Below, one piece after another: positions 1 through 6,516 of a stretch of DNA of 36,593 nt. This stretch comes from Phycisphaerales bacterium (GTDB lineage Bacteria > Planctomycetota > Phycisphaerae > WQYP01), in NCBI GenBank assembly GCA_009781185.1, contig WQYP01000024.1, positions 1 through 36,593 of the forward strand, in the 5' to 3' direction. Below the pieces are notes generated by a model. That model was given only the letters and a program-made list of their open reading frames with translations. It ran no database searches and had not been told where the DNA came from. The translations under genes and the position numbers were made by a program. How positions within the stretch are numbered: the first letter of the stretch is position 1; every line of letters begins with the position of its first letter.

Positions 1-130
1 CCCACCGCCCCCGGGGTACGCGCCCTTCCAAGAAATTTAAAAAAACGGGAAAAAAAAGCGACCCTTCCCCCCCCCCCCGTTGCCGCCCCCCCCCAAAAAG
101 AAACGCCCCCCCCCCCCCCCTCTCCCCCCT
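1..130. other. Low-complexity contig end, probably artefact
   Basis: This stretch is dominated by C-runs broken by A-runs and lies directly against rnpA coding sequence. Read outward from the contig it is a G-rich tail, mirrored by the G-run at the right end. Such tails are typical of low-quality two-colour sequencing reads extending a contig. Nothing here should be annotated as biology. Confidence 0.75.
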
Positions 131-337
131 TCACGTCTGGGCATTTCCATCGGCACCCGCTGCGGCAACGCCGTCAGGCGCAACCTCATCAAACGCCGCC
201 TCCGCGAAGCCTTCCGACTCATACAACACGAAATCCCCCCCGGATACGATCTGCTCGTCGTCGTCAAACCCCATCGACCTCTTCGCACCGACACGTACCA
301 GGCTCGGCTTCGACAACTTATTCCGGCTACGACTTGA
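131..337 (+). CDS. rnpA: Ribonuclease P protein component, 3' part
   Basis: This is the protein subunit of RNase P, which binds the catalytic RNA and helps process tRNA 5' leaders. The readable part begins at [17 protein letters not shown] and continues with the family signature [13 protein letters not shown], the basic RNA-binding RNR motif, ending with a TGA at 335-337. The N-terminal third is missing because the sequence left of about 131 is low-quality C-rich sequence, so an apparent start at position 80 is not real. No rpmH is visible before it, and no yidD or yidC follows, which is unusual for bacteria in general. Recognition is by the motif only, but the motif is highly specific. Confidence 0.88.
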   Translation, partial: SRLGISIGTRCGNAVRRNLIKRRLREAFRLIQHEIPPGYDLLVVVKPHRPLRTDTYQARLRQLIPATT

Positions 338-448
338 TAGCCTTGCGAGGAATCGCAAGGCTTAACGCCTCTTGCGCGTCTCATCCATGCGTTGTCATGA
401 AAGACTCTGGCGTCATAAGTCTTGCGTTTCCACGCAAGGCTATTTCAT
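338..448. repeat. Composite hairpin repeat (copy 1 of 2)
   Basis: A 111-bp element begins immediately after the rnpA stop. It holds two small hairpins: AGCCTTGCG with CGCAAGGCT at the left, and TCTTGCG with CGCAAGGC at the right. They are joined by a linker containing TGCGCGTCTCATC. A closely similar copy lies at 9300-9409, also directly after a stop codon. Its right end touches the stop codon of the convergent creatininase gene. It may act as a transcript end or stabiliser for both genes. Confidence 0.7.
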
Positions 449-1242
449 CACACGTAAGGCAGTTCGCCCTTCTGCGCCGCCGCCAGCGACACCAGCACAT
501 CCGCCAGCGCCTTCACCCCCGCCTCAAAAACACGTTTGCCCTTCTCCGCCGTCGCGGGCCGCGGATCCCCCGCCCCCGTATCCGGCTGATTCTTCGACCA
601 GATCCGCGGCGTCCACACACCCGCCTGTTTCAAATGCGGGATATCAAACGGCACCGACCGCCCCGAACTCGCATTCCCCATCACCACCATCGACGGACAC
701 ACATGCAGCATGATCGACGTCTCCGAATCCCCCGCATGATTCCCCGGCTCCGGAAAAGTCTCCCCTTTTATCTGCGGTATCAACTGAAAAACATTCACCT
801 GCACAATCATGATTTTGTGCTCTTCCTGCAGATCGCGAACCAACTGCTTGAAGTCATTTCCGCCATGCCCATTGACCAGCACCAGCCGATCGATCCCCTG
901 CGATTTAAGCGAATGGCACACATCCCGCAAAATCGCATACGTCGTGGCCGTGCTCATATGTATCGTTGCCACCTGATCGATATGTTGCGCATTATTGCCA
1001 AAGGGAATCACCGGCAGCACCACCACCTCCGCCCCCTTGGCATACGCCGCCGCCGCCGCATGATGCGCATAAGCCGTCGCCACCGTATTATCCGTCCCAT
1101 GCGGCAGATGATAATTATGCGCCTCGGTGGCCCCCCACGGCAAAACCGCCACCTTCGGCCGCCGCTCCTGCAACTGCTTCAAATTCGCCTCCATCAACAG
1201 AAACGCCCGAGGCGAATCCGCGGAAGAATCCAGATAAGTCAT
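448..1242 (-). CDS. Creatininase-family amidohydrolase
   Basis: This 264-residue protein belongs to the creatininase (creatinine amidohydrolase) family of metal-dependent amidases. Metal-binding signatures are visible: GATEAHNYHLPHGTDN near the N-terminus, NGHGGN in the middle, and HAGDSETS in the last third. Those supply the usual Glu, His and Asp ligands. The length is normal for the family. The start is placed at ATG 1240-1242 because GGAGG lies just upstream; the longer open frame to 1344 would read through repeat sequence. In planctomycetes most members are not true creatininases, so the substrate is unknown. It may act on a cyclic amide or formamide, as in related mycofactocin or riboflavin-type enzymes. 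It stands alone, divergent from the membrane protein at 1479 across a repeat cluster. Confidence 0.85.
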   Translation of the reverse strand: MTYLDSSADSPRAFLLMEANLKQLQERRPKVAVLPWGATEAHNYHLPHGTDNTVATAYAHHAAAAAYAKGAEVVVLPVIPFGNNAQHIDQVATIHMSTATTYAILRDVCHSLKSQGIDRLVLVNGHGGNDFKQLVRDLQEEHKIMIVQVNVFQLIPQIKGETFPEPGNHAGDSETSIMLHVCPSMVVMGNASSGRSVPFDIPHLKQAGVWTPRIWSKNQPDTGAGDPRPATAEKGKRVFEAGVKALADVLVSLAAAQKGELPYV

Positions 1243-1260
1243 CACAAACCTCCAGTAAGC

Positions 1261-1343
1261 ATTCAGAGCTGCGAGCGTAAGCTCGCCCATCAGAATCGCA
1301 ATCGTAAGACTGCGGTTACAATAACGCAATCTTTGTTTGACCA
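1261..1343. repeat. Degenerate nested halves of the palindromic repeat
   Basis: Two left-arm-like pieces are stacked here. ATTCAGAGCTGCGAGCGTAA starts at 1261 and ATCAGAATCGCAATCGTAAG starts near 1289. Each looks like the beginning of the palindromic family seen at 36371 and 30654 respectively, and both lack intact right arms. They abut the complete copy at 1344-1418, suggesting successive insertions of elements into one another. Confidence 0.6.
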
Positions 1344-1418
1344 ATCCGAGACGCGACCGTAAGGGAGCGTTTTCGTCTCAGATTACGCCCAACGCTCCCT
1401 TACGGTCGCGTCTCGGAT
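1344..1418. repeat. 75-bp palindromic repeat, complete copy
   Basis: Two perfect 26-bp inverted arms, 1344-1369 and 1393-1418, flank a 23-bp centre. The arm begins ATCCGAGACGCGACCGTAAG. The length of 75 bp is the same as the copies at 14950-15024 and 36371-36445. It sits between the divergent creatininase and membrane-protein genes. Confidence 0.85.
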
Positions 1419-1478
1419 GGCCAAATGCGTTTGTCCTGACGATTGAACGACTTCACGAAACCCCTCACGGAACTCCCG

Positions 1479-2237
1479 ATGCATCCAAATTCCCCTCCCA
1501 TCCTCGACCTGCACGGCATCCCCCCCGCCGCGCTCCATCGCCCTCGCCTCGCTTCCCTGGCGTGTCTGCTCTTCGCCATCGCCGCCATCGTTGGAATTTT
1601 GACTGCCGCTATATCTTTTGCTTTTGTCTTTCCAATAGCGTCGATCGAAACCTGGGTTATGTTCTGGCGTATCAACGCCGCGTGCGTTGGCACGAGTACC
1701 AGTTTGCTCGTCGCTGCCGCGATTGTTCTTAACATTGCGGATATTGCTCGGCACGCGTCGCCGCGACTGTCTCCCTGGCCACGCCGGCTCATCCTGCTGT
1801 TGGTCGTTCTTTACGCTGCGGGGCACTGCATTTATGTGTTTGGGATGTTTTCGCTTGACTCTTCCGGCTATGTTATTCACTACCGTAGCTTCTACCTGCC
1901 GGTGTTCGTCGTGGCCCTCGGCGCGGCGGCCGGAGCCTATACTGTTGGTTTCATCTACGCTCTGCAGATCGCCGCCTTTCTGCGAGACAGGACTTTTCGC
2001 ATCGCGTCGACGACCATTCTCTGTCCCGTCCTCTTGATCATCACGAGTGAACTGTTCTTCACAGCAAACGATCTTGCCAAACTACACGGTGTGGGATTGC
2101 ATCTCCCTGAATTCCCGTTGCTTGACATCTGTTGGGGTATCATTGGAGCGGCGATGGCAATTGCCCTCACCGTCTTTTTCTTTCTTCTGGCCCATCGCCT
2201 CCGCCGAGCCGCGGCCAACAGCGAGCCGCTTCATTAA
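1479..2237 (+). CDS. Six-helix membrane protein of unknown function
   Basis: I do not recognise this 252-residue protein. It shows about six hydrophobic segments: one near residue 30 starting LACLLFAIAAIVGIL, then TSLLVAAAIVLNIADIA, LILLLVVLYAAGHCIYVFG, a long one around FVVALGAAAGAYTVGFIYAL, ASTTILCPVLLIITSELFF, and a final IIGAAMAIALTVFFFLLAH. It is therefore an inner-membrane protein with short loops and a small charged C-terminus. The ATG at 1479 is chosen; a TTG at 1443 in the same frame would add 12 residues, and neither has a convincing Shine-Dalgarno site. The stop lies 22 bp before the FAD oxidoreductase start, so the two may be co-transcribed. Confidence 0.6.
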   Translation: MHPNSPPILDLHGIPPAALHRPRLASLACLLFAIAAIVGILTAAISFAFVFPIASIETWVMFWRINAACVGTSTSLLVAAAIVLNIADIARHASPRLSPWPRRLILLLVVLYAAGHCIYVFGMFSLDSSGYVIHYRSFYLPVFVVALGAAAGAYTVGFIYALQIAAFLRDRTFRIASTTILCPVLLIITSELFFTANDLAKLHGVGLHLPEFPLLDICWGIIGAAMAIALTVFFFLLAHRLRRAAANSEPLH

Positions 2238-2259
2238 CTTGTAAACTGAGAAACGCAAC

Positions 2260-3618
2260 ATGCCAATCATCGACAAACGCAATCCTCTCAACATGAACAC
2301 GGATATTCTCGTCGTCGGCGGTGGGGCAGCCGGTCTTGCCGCCGCCGTCACCGCCGCACGGCAAAACCTCAAAGTCACCCTCATCGAGCGCTACGGCTTC
2401 TGCGGCGGCGGTGCCGTCGCAGGACTCTCCGGCACCATCTGCGGCATGTACGAAGCCTCCGACAACCCCTCCGCCCCGCCCAAACAAGTCGTCCACGGCT
2501 TCATCGACGAATTCATCCATGTCCTTGAATCCAACAACGGCCTCGGCCCACCCGTCCACTACGGCAAAACCTACGCCCGCGTCCACGATCCTTTCGCCTG
2601 GCGAAAAACCGCTGACCAACTCCTCACCAACGCCAACGTCCAAATCCTCTACCACACCACCGCCACCGCAGTCCTCTTCGACGGCGACAAACTGGAAGGC
2701 ATCACCGCCTACAACAAACAAGGCCCCACCACGATCCGAGCCAAACTGACCATCGACGCCTCCGGCGACGCCGACATCGTTGCTATGGCCGGCTTTCCGA
2801 CTTTCATCGGCGACGAATCCAGCAGAACGGGAAACGTCCAGAATCCCACCATGATCTTCCGCCTGCAAAACGTCGACATTTTTCAATTTCAAAATGCCTA
2901 CGGCACCGACACCATCATGCCCCCTCAAATCACCGCCCTGATCGCCGAAAAAAACTCCGACCCCCAAAGCCCATTCCACCACAAACTCCCCCGCGGCAAG
3001 ATCTGGCTCTTCCCCACCCCCCGCCCCGGCGAACTCCTCTGCAACTGCACCCGCATCCTCGGCTCCGATGCCCGCGAACTCAACACCCTCTTCGCCCAAG
3101 ACTTCACCGAAGCCGAAATCCTCGGCCGCCTCCAGGCCCAAACCTACGCCCAATTCTTCATCGAAAATCTCCAAGGCTGCCGGCACGCCTTCCTCGCCGA
3201 CACCGCCCCGCAAGTCGGCATCCGCCAAACCCGCCAAGCCCTCGGCGTTTCCACCCTCCAAAACACCGACATCCTCACCGCCAAAAAACACAAAGACGCC
3301 ATCGCCCGCTCCCCCTGGCCCATCGAACTCCACGCCGGCCACAAACCCAAAGTCGAATGGCTTCTCAACGACACCTACGAAATCCCCTACACCTGTTTCG
3401 TCCCGGCAAAAGGTGAAAACCTCCTCATCGCCGGCCGCTGCCTCTCCGCCCAGCACGAAGCCATCGCCTCCGCCCGCGTCACCGCCCAATGTTTCTCCTA
3501 CGGCCACGCCATCGCCCACGCCGCCGCACTCGCCGTTAAAAACAAAATCCCCCCGCGCCAAATCGACGGCGCCGACCTCCGCAAAATCCTCAACAACAAC
3601 GGTGCCCAGCTCGATTAA
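2260..3618 (+). CDS. FAD-dependent oxidoreductase
   Basis: A 452-residue flavoprotein. The Rossmann dinucleotide motif ILVVGGGAAGLAAAVTAAR begins near residue 15, followed by ERYGFCGGGAVAG, which is typical of the FAD_oxidored family (FAD-dependent oxidoreductases related to fumarate reductase-like flavoproteins and common in planctomycetes). The C-terminal FAD-closing segment NLLIAGRCLSAQHEA, followed by ASARVTAQCFSYGHAIAHAA, is also typical. No signal peptide is seen. The ATG at 2260 is used; an internal ATG at 2293, just before the FAD motif, is possible. The electron acceptor and substrate cannot be deduced. The coding strand is very rich in C, which makes a long but meaningless open frame on the opposite strand. 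Confidence 0.85.
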   Translation: MPIIDKRNPLNMNTDILVVGGGAAGLAAAVTAARQNLKVTLIERYGFCGGGAVAGLSGTICGMYEASDNPSAPPKQVVHGFIDEFIHVLESNNGLGPPVHYGKTYARVHDPFAWRKTADQLLTNANVQILYHTTATAVLFDGDKLEGITAYNKQGPTTIRAKLTIDASGDADIVAMAGFPTFIGDESSRTGNVQNPTMIFRLQNVDIFQFQNAYGTDTIMPPQITALIAEKNSDPQSPFHHKLPRGKIWLFPTPRPGELLCNCTRILGSDARELNTLFAQDFTEAEILGRLQAQTYAQFFIENLQGCRHAFLADTAPQVGIRQTRQALGVSTLQNTDILTAKKHKDAIARSPWPIELHAGHKPKVEWLLNDTYEIPYTCFVPAKGENLLIAGRCLSAQHEAIASARVTAQCFSYGHAIAHAAALAVKNKIPPRQIDGADLRKILNNNGAQLD

Positions 3619-4152
3619 GCAAAGTAAAGGAGCACCGCATGGTAATGCGGTGGTTTGGAATCTTTTATTTTTTCCCTCGTCGAAAAGTTTGAACCAATTC
3701 CTCTTCACTCCATGCCCAACCCTACTTGGTTTCTCTGATTCGGCTTTCCATGAAGTTGCGACCTTCGGCAGAACCGGTGTCTGGGTGGGTTGTGCCAAGG
3801 CTTCTACCGATCCGGTGTAATCCTTCTCTTCATACTGACGCTGACCCTCGTTCATCGCAGTAGTATGGTTGGCCGCCGCCCAGATGACGAAAAAAACTGC
3901 CACAATCACCACCGCTAACATAGCCCCACCGACCCAAATGATTAGAGGCTTTTTGCTGGTGCGGTCTTCAGGGAGTAGTGAAGCAACTTCCGGGGAAGGG
4001 CGTCTAGCAGCAACAAAATTCGGCGGAGACATACTCTTGGCTGGAATGGTGAGAATGGCCTGACAGGTAAGGCACTTCGCTCTGCCTCCGGCGTGTTTGT
4101 CCTCGACGCGAATTTTACTGTTACACGAGGGACAGAAAAATTCGATGGCCAT
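3619..4152 (-). CDS. Zinc-ribbon membrane protein, 3' end unclear
   Basis: The N-terminus reads as a genuine gene. FFCPSCNSKIRVEDKHAG followed by CLTCQ forms a CxxC...CxxC zinc ribbon, residues about 8-31. Then comes a short linker, one transmembrane helix (IIWVGGAMLAVVIVAVFFVIW, about residues 70-90) and GQRQYEEKDYTGSVEAL, which looks like the first helix of a tetratricopeptide repeat. After about residue 117 the sequence stops looking like a protein family, and the frame runs on antisense through the FAD gene to 2167, which I do not believe. The coordinates given stop at the neighbouring gene, so the end is arbitrary. The gene is probably truncated or frameshifted after the first TPR helix. 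Planctomycetes have many zinc-ribbon plus helix proteins of this design; their functions are unknown. Confidence 0.5.
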
Positions 4153-4475
4153 AAGAAGAGACCTTTCGGATCGAGAACATCAATGAACGGCACCATATCA
4201 TCGGTATTCGAGCATATAATCATCCATTATCCCCATCTTCTTATCTATCGGGTGTGCCCGTTTTTCCGAGGATGCTCATCCTACACCCCCTGATTGGTCG
4301 CGTCTCGGATTGCCCCCTCCTCTCCCCATCACTTTTCCCCTTTCTCGCAGCTTTTGGTTCACGTTTATTTCCTTCCCTTGCCGATAGATCACTTGTTCGC
4401 GATAAATCGCGTCAAAAACGTGCGAAAACGTGTCAAATCGCGGCACAACGCGATCGCTTTTGGAAGGATCATTTT

Positions 4476-4988
4476 ATGAGCAATCCCGCACCTACCCCCC
4501 AGGCTACCGTCATCGCCGCCCATACTTTTATCAAGGGCGAAGTCCAGTGTTCCGGGCCGGCGACCATCACCGGACGCGTCGAAGGGGCCGTCACCGCTCA
4601 GGATCAGCTCGACATCTCCGCTGAAGCTTATATTGAAGGCGATGTTCAGGGGGCTGTTATCGAGATTAATGGGTCGATCAAGGGCAATATTCTGGCCACG
4701 CGATCCTGCCGTCTTGGTCCGACTGCGAAGGTTGCCGGTGAACTGCGGGCTGCGAATCTTTCCATTGCGGAGGGCGCCTGCTTTGTCGGGCAGGTTTCGG
4801 TCGGGGCGATTGATGCTCCTAATGATACGCCGGCGACGGAATCGGTTGCTCATCGTCTTGATGCACTTGCCGCGGATTCTCGGGAACTTGCGGAGATCGC
4901 GGCTGCCGCTCCGGTGGTTCGGGTCAGTGCGGAAGCCGTGCAGAAGGCCGTTCAACGCGGGCCGCAGATCATCAGACCACGCGCTTAA
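4476..4988 (+). CDS. Bactofilin (polymer-forming cytoskeletal protein)
   Basis: Bactofilins polymerise without nucleotides into a right-handed beta-helix filament and scaffold cell-shape or envelope enzymes. This 170-residue protein has the repeating short beta-strand pattern of the domain. It opens with ATVIAAHTFIKGEVQCSG, then ATITGRVEGAV, YIEGDVQGAVIEINGSIKG and GPTAKVAGELRAANLSI, covering residues about 10-110. The Ala-rich, charged C-terminal tail of about 60 residues is likely disordered or helical. The start at 4476 is set by GGAAGGA at 4462-4468; longer in-frame extensions to 4254 lack a ribosome site. A second bactofilin follows 49 bp downstream, so they are probably one transcript and may co-assemble. 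Confidence 0.88.
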   Translation: MSNPAPTPQATVIAAHTFIKGEVQCSGPATITGRVEGAVTAQDQLDISAEAYIEGDVQGAVIEINGSIKGNILATRSCRLGPTAKVAGELRAANLSIAEGACFVGQVSVGAIDAPNDTPATESVAHRLDALAADSRELAEIAAAAPVVRVSAEAVQKAVQRGPQIIRPRA

Positions 4989-5037
4989 CCCCTCCCCGTC
5001 CCGCTTCCCAGCCATTCACGTGTAGGGACCGAATCAC

Positions 5038-5481
5038 ATGATCGGCCACGTCACCAATCGCGCGCAATCCCGCGAACAATCCTGGGTTCTCCCTGATTTC
5101 GCCCAGCAGCCGCCCGTCCGCCCCACCCACTGCTGCGTCTACTGCGGCAATCCCGTCTACGCTCCGCCTCGCGCTACCCACGTCCACTGCCCGAAGTGCT
5201 ACCGCCACATCTCCGTTAAAGACATTCTCCTGACTGGCACGGTGACGCACGAGCGATTCCTCACCGCCGGTAAGATCACCGTCGCTCCGAACGCTCATGT
5301 GACTGCCGAACTTGTCGCCTGTCACATCGACCTTGCCGGTGAGGTCCACGGCACCATCCTCGCCTCCCAATCTTGCAGCGTTCATCCCACCGCCAAACAC
5401 ATCGGCACGCTCCTTACTCGCTATCTCAATATCCAACCCGGCGCCACCCTCCATTCCGCCATCGAAATCATCCGCGATTGA
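5038..5481 (+). CDS. Bactofilin with N-terminal zinc ribbon
   Basis: This 147-residue protein has two parts. Residues about 30-60 contain CCVYCGN and HCPKCYRH, two CxxC pairs that should bind one zinc. Residues about 65-145 show the bactofilin beta-helix pattern: ILLTGTVTHERFLTAGKITV, then HIDLAGEVHGTILAS and HPTAKHIGTLLTRYL. AGGGA precedes the ATG at 5038. It directly follows another bactofilin and was probably co-transcribed with it. The zinc ribbon is not part of the classical domain and may serve as a partner-binding or nucleation module. The function is inferred only from the fold and the neighbour. Confidence 0.8.
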   Translation: MIGHVTNRAQSREQSWVLPDFAQQPPVRPTHCCVYCGNPVYAPPRATHVHCPKCYRHISVKDILLTGTVTHERFLTAGKITVAPNAHVTAELVACHIDLAGEVHGTILASQSCSVHPTAKHIGTLLTRYLNIQPGATLHSAIEIIRD

Positions 5482-5495
5482 AAAGAAGCCGGAAG

Positions 5496-5606
5496 CTAGT
5501 GCTGCGTCAACACTAAAACTTGGGATGGCGATGTTGAGGATGTACAGAAAAAAACGATGGTTGACGCAAATGGTGATCCCAAATTTTAGTGTTGACGCGG
5601 CACTAG
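5496..5606. repeat. MITE-like element with ~28-bp terminal inverted repeats
   Basis: The left end reads CTAGTGCTGCGTCAACACTA and the right end is its imperfect inverse, with CACTAAAACTTGGGA facing TCCCAAATTTTAGTG. The ~50-bp centre has no significant coding. The element is 111 bp, starts 14 bp after the zinc-ribbon bactofilin stop and ends before another repeat. It looks like a small non-autonomous mobile element, but no transposase with such ends is in the window. Confidence 0.6.
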
Positions 5607-5640
5607 TGTAGTGATTCACAATTAAACTATCTTAATTTGA

Positions 5641-5710
5641 GCACGAAGACACGAAGAAACGAAGATCACGAAGTTTCAACTTATTTATTTTTTCTTCGTG
5701 TCTTCGTGCA
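5641..5710. repeat. CACGAAGACACGAAG-type inverted repeat
   Basis: Short tandem-like units GCACGAAGACACGAAG at the left face TTCTTCGTGTCTTCGTGC at the right across a T/A-rich loop, giving a long hairpin of about 70 bp. From general knowledge, similar CACGAAGACACG intergenic repeats are frequent in planctomycete and verrucomicrobial genomes. It lies directly before the small membrane protein gene at 5752. Confidence 0.6.
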
Positions 5711-5751
5711 AAAAAAAGCCTTCCGGATACGAAACTTTTATCGTCGGCTGC

Positions 5752-5946
5752 ATGGGAACGTGGGGGGTCGTCTTCGGCTATCATCGAGAGGTGCAGGCGA
5801 GTATTCATGTATTAGGCATTATTATATGCTTTGGAGGAATCGCTTTCTTTTTTACTCGAAGCATCGTGATACTTGTGCTTTATGGGCGTTATGGGGAGGC
5901 AGATAATGGCGGAGATTACCAACTGCATTCGGCGGCTGCGATTTGA
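5752..5946 (+). CDS. Small two-helix membrane protein upstream of regulator
   Basis: A 64-residue protein with two hydrophobic stretches, around [10 protein letters not shown] and [20 protein letters not shown]. It overlaps the start of the following XRE-type regulator by about 40 bp, suggesting translational coupling. Small membrane proteins paired with a short XRE regulator form a recurring arrangement, in which the regulator often controls the pair. An upstream in-frame start within the hairpin repeat exists but would read through repeat sequence, so the ATG at 5752 is preferred. The N-terminus may have been lost when the repeat inserted. No family assigned. Confidence 0.5.
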   Translation: MGTWGVVFGYHREVQASIHVLGIIICFGGIAFFFTRSIVILVLYGRYGEADNGGDYQLHSAAAI

Positions 5947-6115
5947 GCATGATGAAATGACGCAAGAAGAACTTGCCGAGCGCACGGGCATTACCAGGCA
6001 AACGATCATCGCGATCGAAGCGGGGAAATATACACCTTCGCTGGCGCTGGGGTTTCGCATTGCACAAGCATTCAACAGGCGTATTGATGAGGTATTTCAA
6101 TATCAATCATTTTAG
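5906..6115 (+). CDS. XRE-family HTH transcriptional regulator
   Basis: A 69-residue protein that is little more than one Cro/C1-type helix-turn-helix. It opens [20 protein letters not shown], and the recognition region [19 protein letters not shown] is followed by [20 protein letters not shown]. This matches the compact YozG/YgzD-like regulators that end shortly after the DNA-binding domain. The start at 5906 is supported by GGGGAGG at 5893-5899. It overlaps the small membrane protein gene just upstream and probably regulates the shared transcript. The target is unknown. Confidence 0.85.
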   Translation: MAEITNCIRRLRFEHDEMTQEELAERTGITRQTIIAIEAGKYTPSLALGFRIAQAFNRRIDEVFQYQSF

Positions 6116-6132
6116 ATAAGGTTTTTTCACAA

Positions 6133-6299
6133 GGGTGCATGACATGATTTGCAGGCTCCCCCCTTCTCATATCGCATCCAAGGCGAACGAGCGTTGATCT
6201 TCGATCAACGGCTAAACTTGTGCGGACATGCACCACCACTACCACCCTGCCCCGCAAAGCGGGGTCGCTACTTTGTTTTGCATTTCGTGTCACGCACCC
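6133..6299. repeat. Repeat element with imperfect terminal inverted repeats
   Basis: The left end GGGTGCATGACATGATTTGC faces the right end GCATTTCGTGTCACGCACCC, and an inner GCCCCGCAAAGCGGGGTCGC hairpin precedes the right end. Both sides are flanked by TTTTCACAAGGG, at about 6124-6135 and 6301-6311, like a duplicated target. Right-end pieces recur at 11229-11252 and 25293-25347, and a left-end piece at about 23106-23118. The rest of the 6116-6516 gap holds no gene I can support. Confidence 0.6.
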
Positions 6300-6516
6300 T
6301 TTTCACAAGGGGACATTTGCAGTGGGTTTCTTGGGAGCAACAGATGAGGTATTATTGGGTATTTGCCGCGGTCGTCGGAGAGCCTTGGGCGGAACATTCT
6401 GCTTTTTGCCGGCGGCCAGGCCGAGGCGAAGTAAGTCGGTCAGCACGGTCCGCGACGCCGCAAGCGTTTTCGGTACCGAGTGACGCGATCAACGACAGGT
6501 AAACGGAGGAATCAAG

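Noticed and set aside
334..1362. 342-codon plus-strand frame with very high Arg/His content
   Set aside because: Antisense to the creatininase gene, low-complexity composition.
2167..3618. Long minus-strand open frame across the FAD oxidoreductase
   Set aside because: Antisense to a clear flavoprotein; Gly/Val/Asp-rich with no family motif; explained by codon bias of the real gene.
6149..6502. 117-codon frame before the DUF4159 gene
   Set aside because: It reads through the 6133-6299 repeat and has no family signal or ribosome site.
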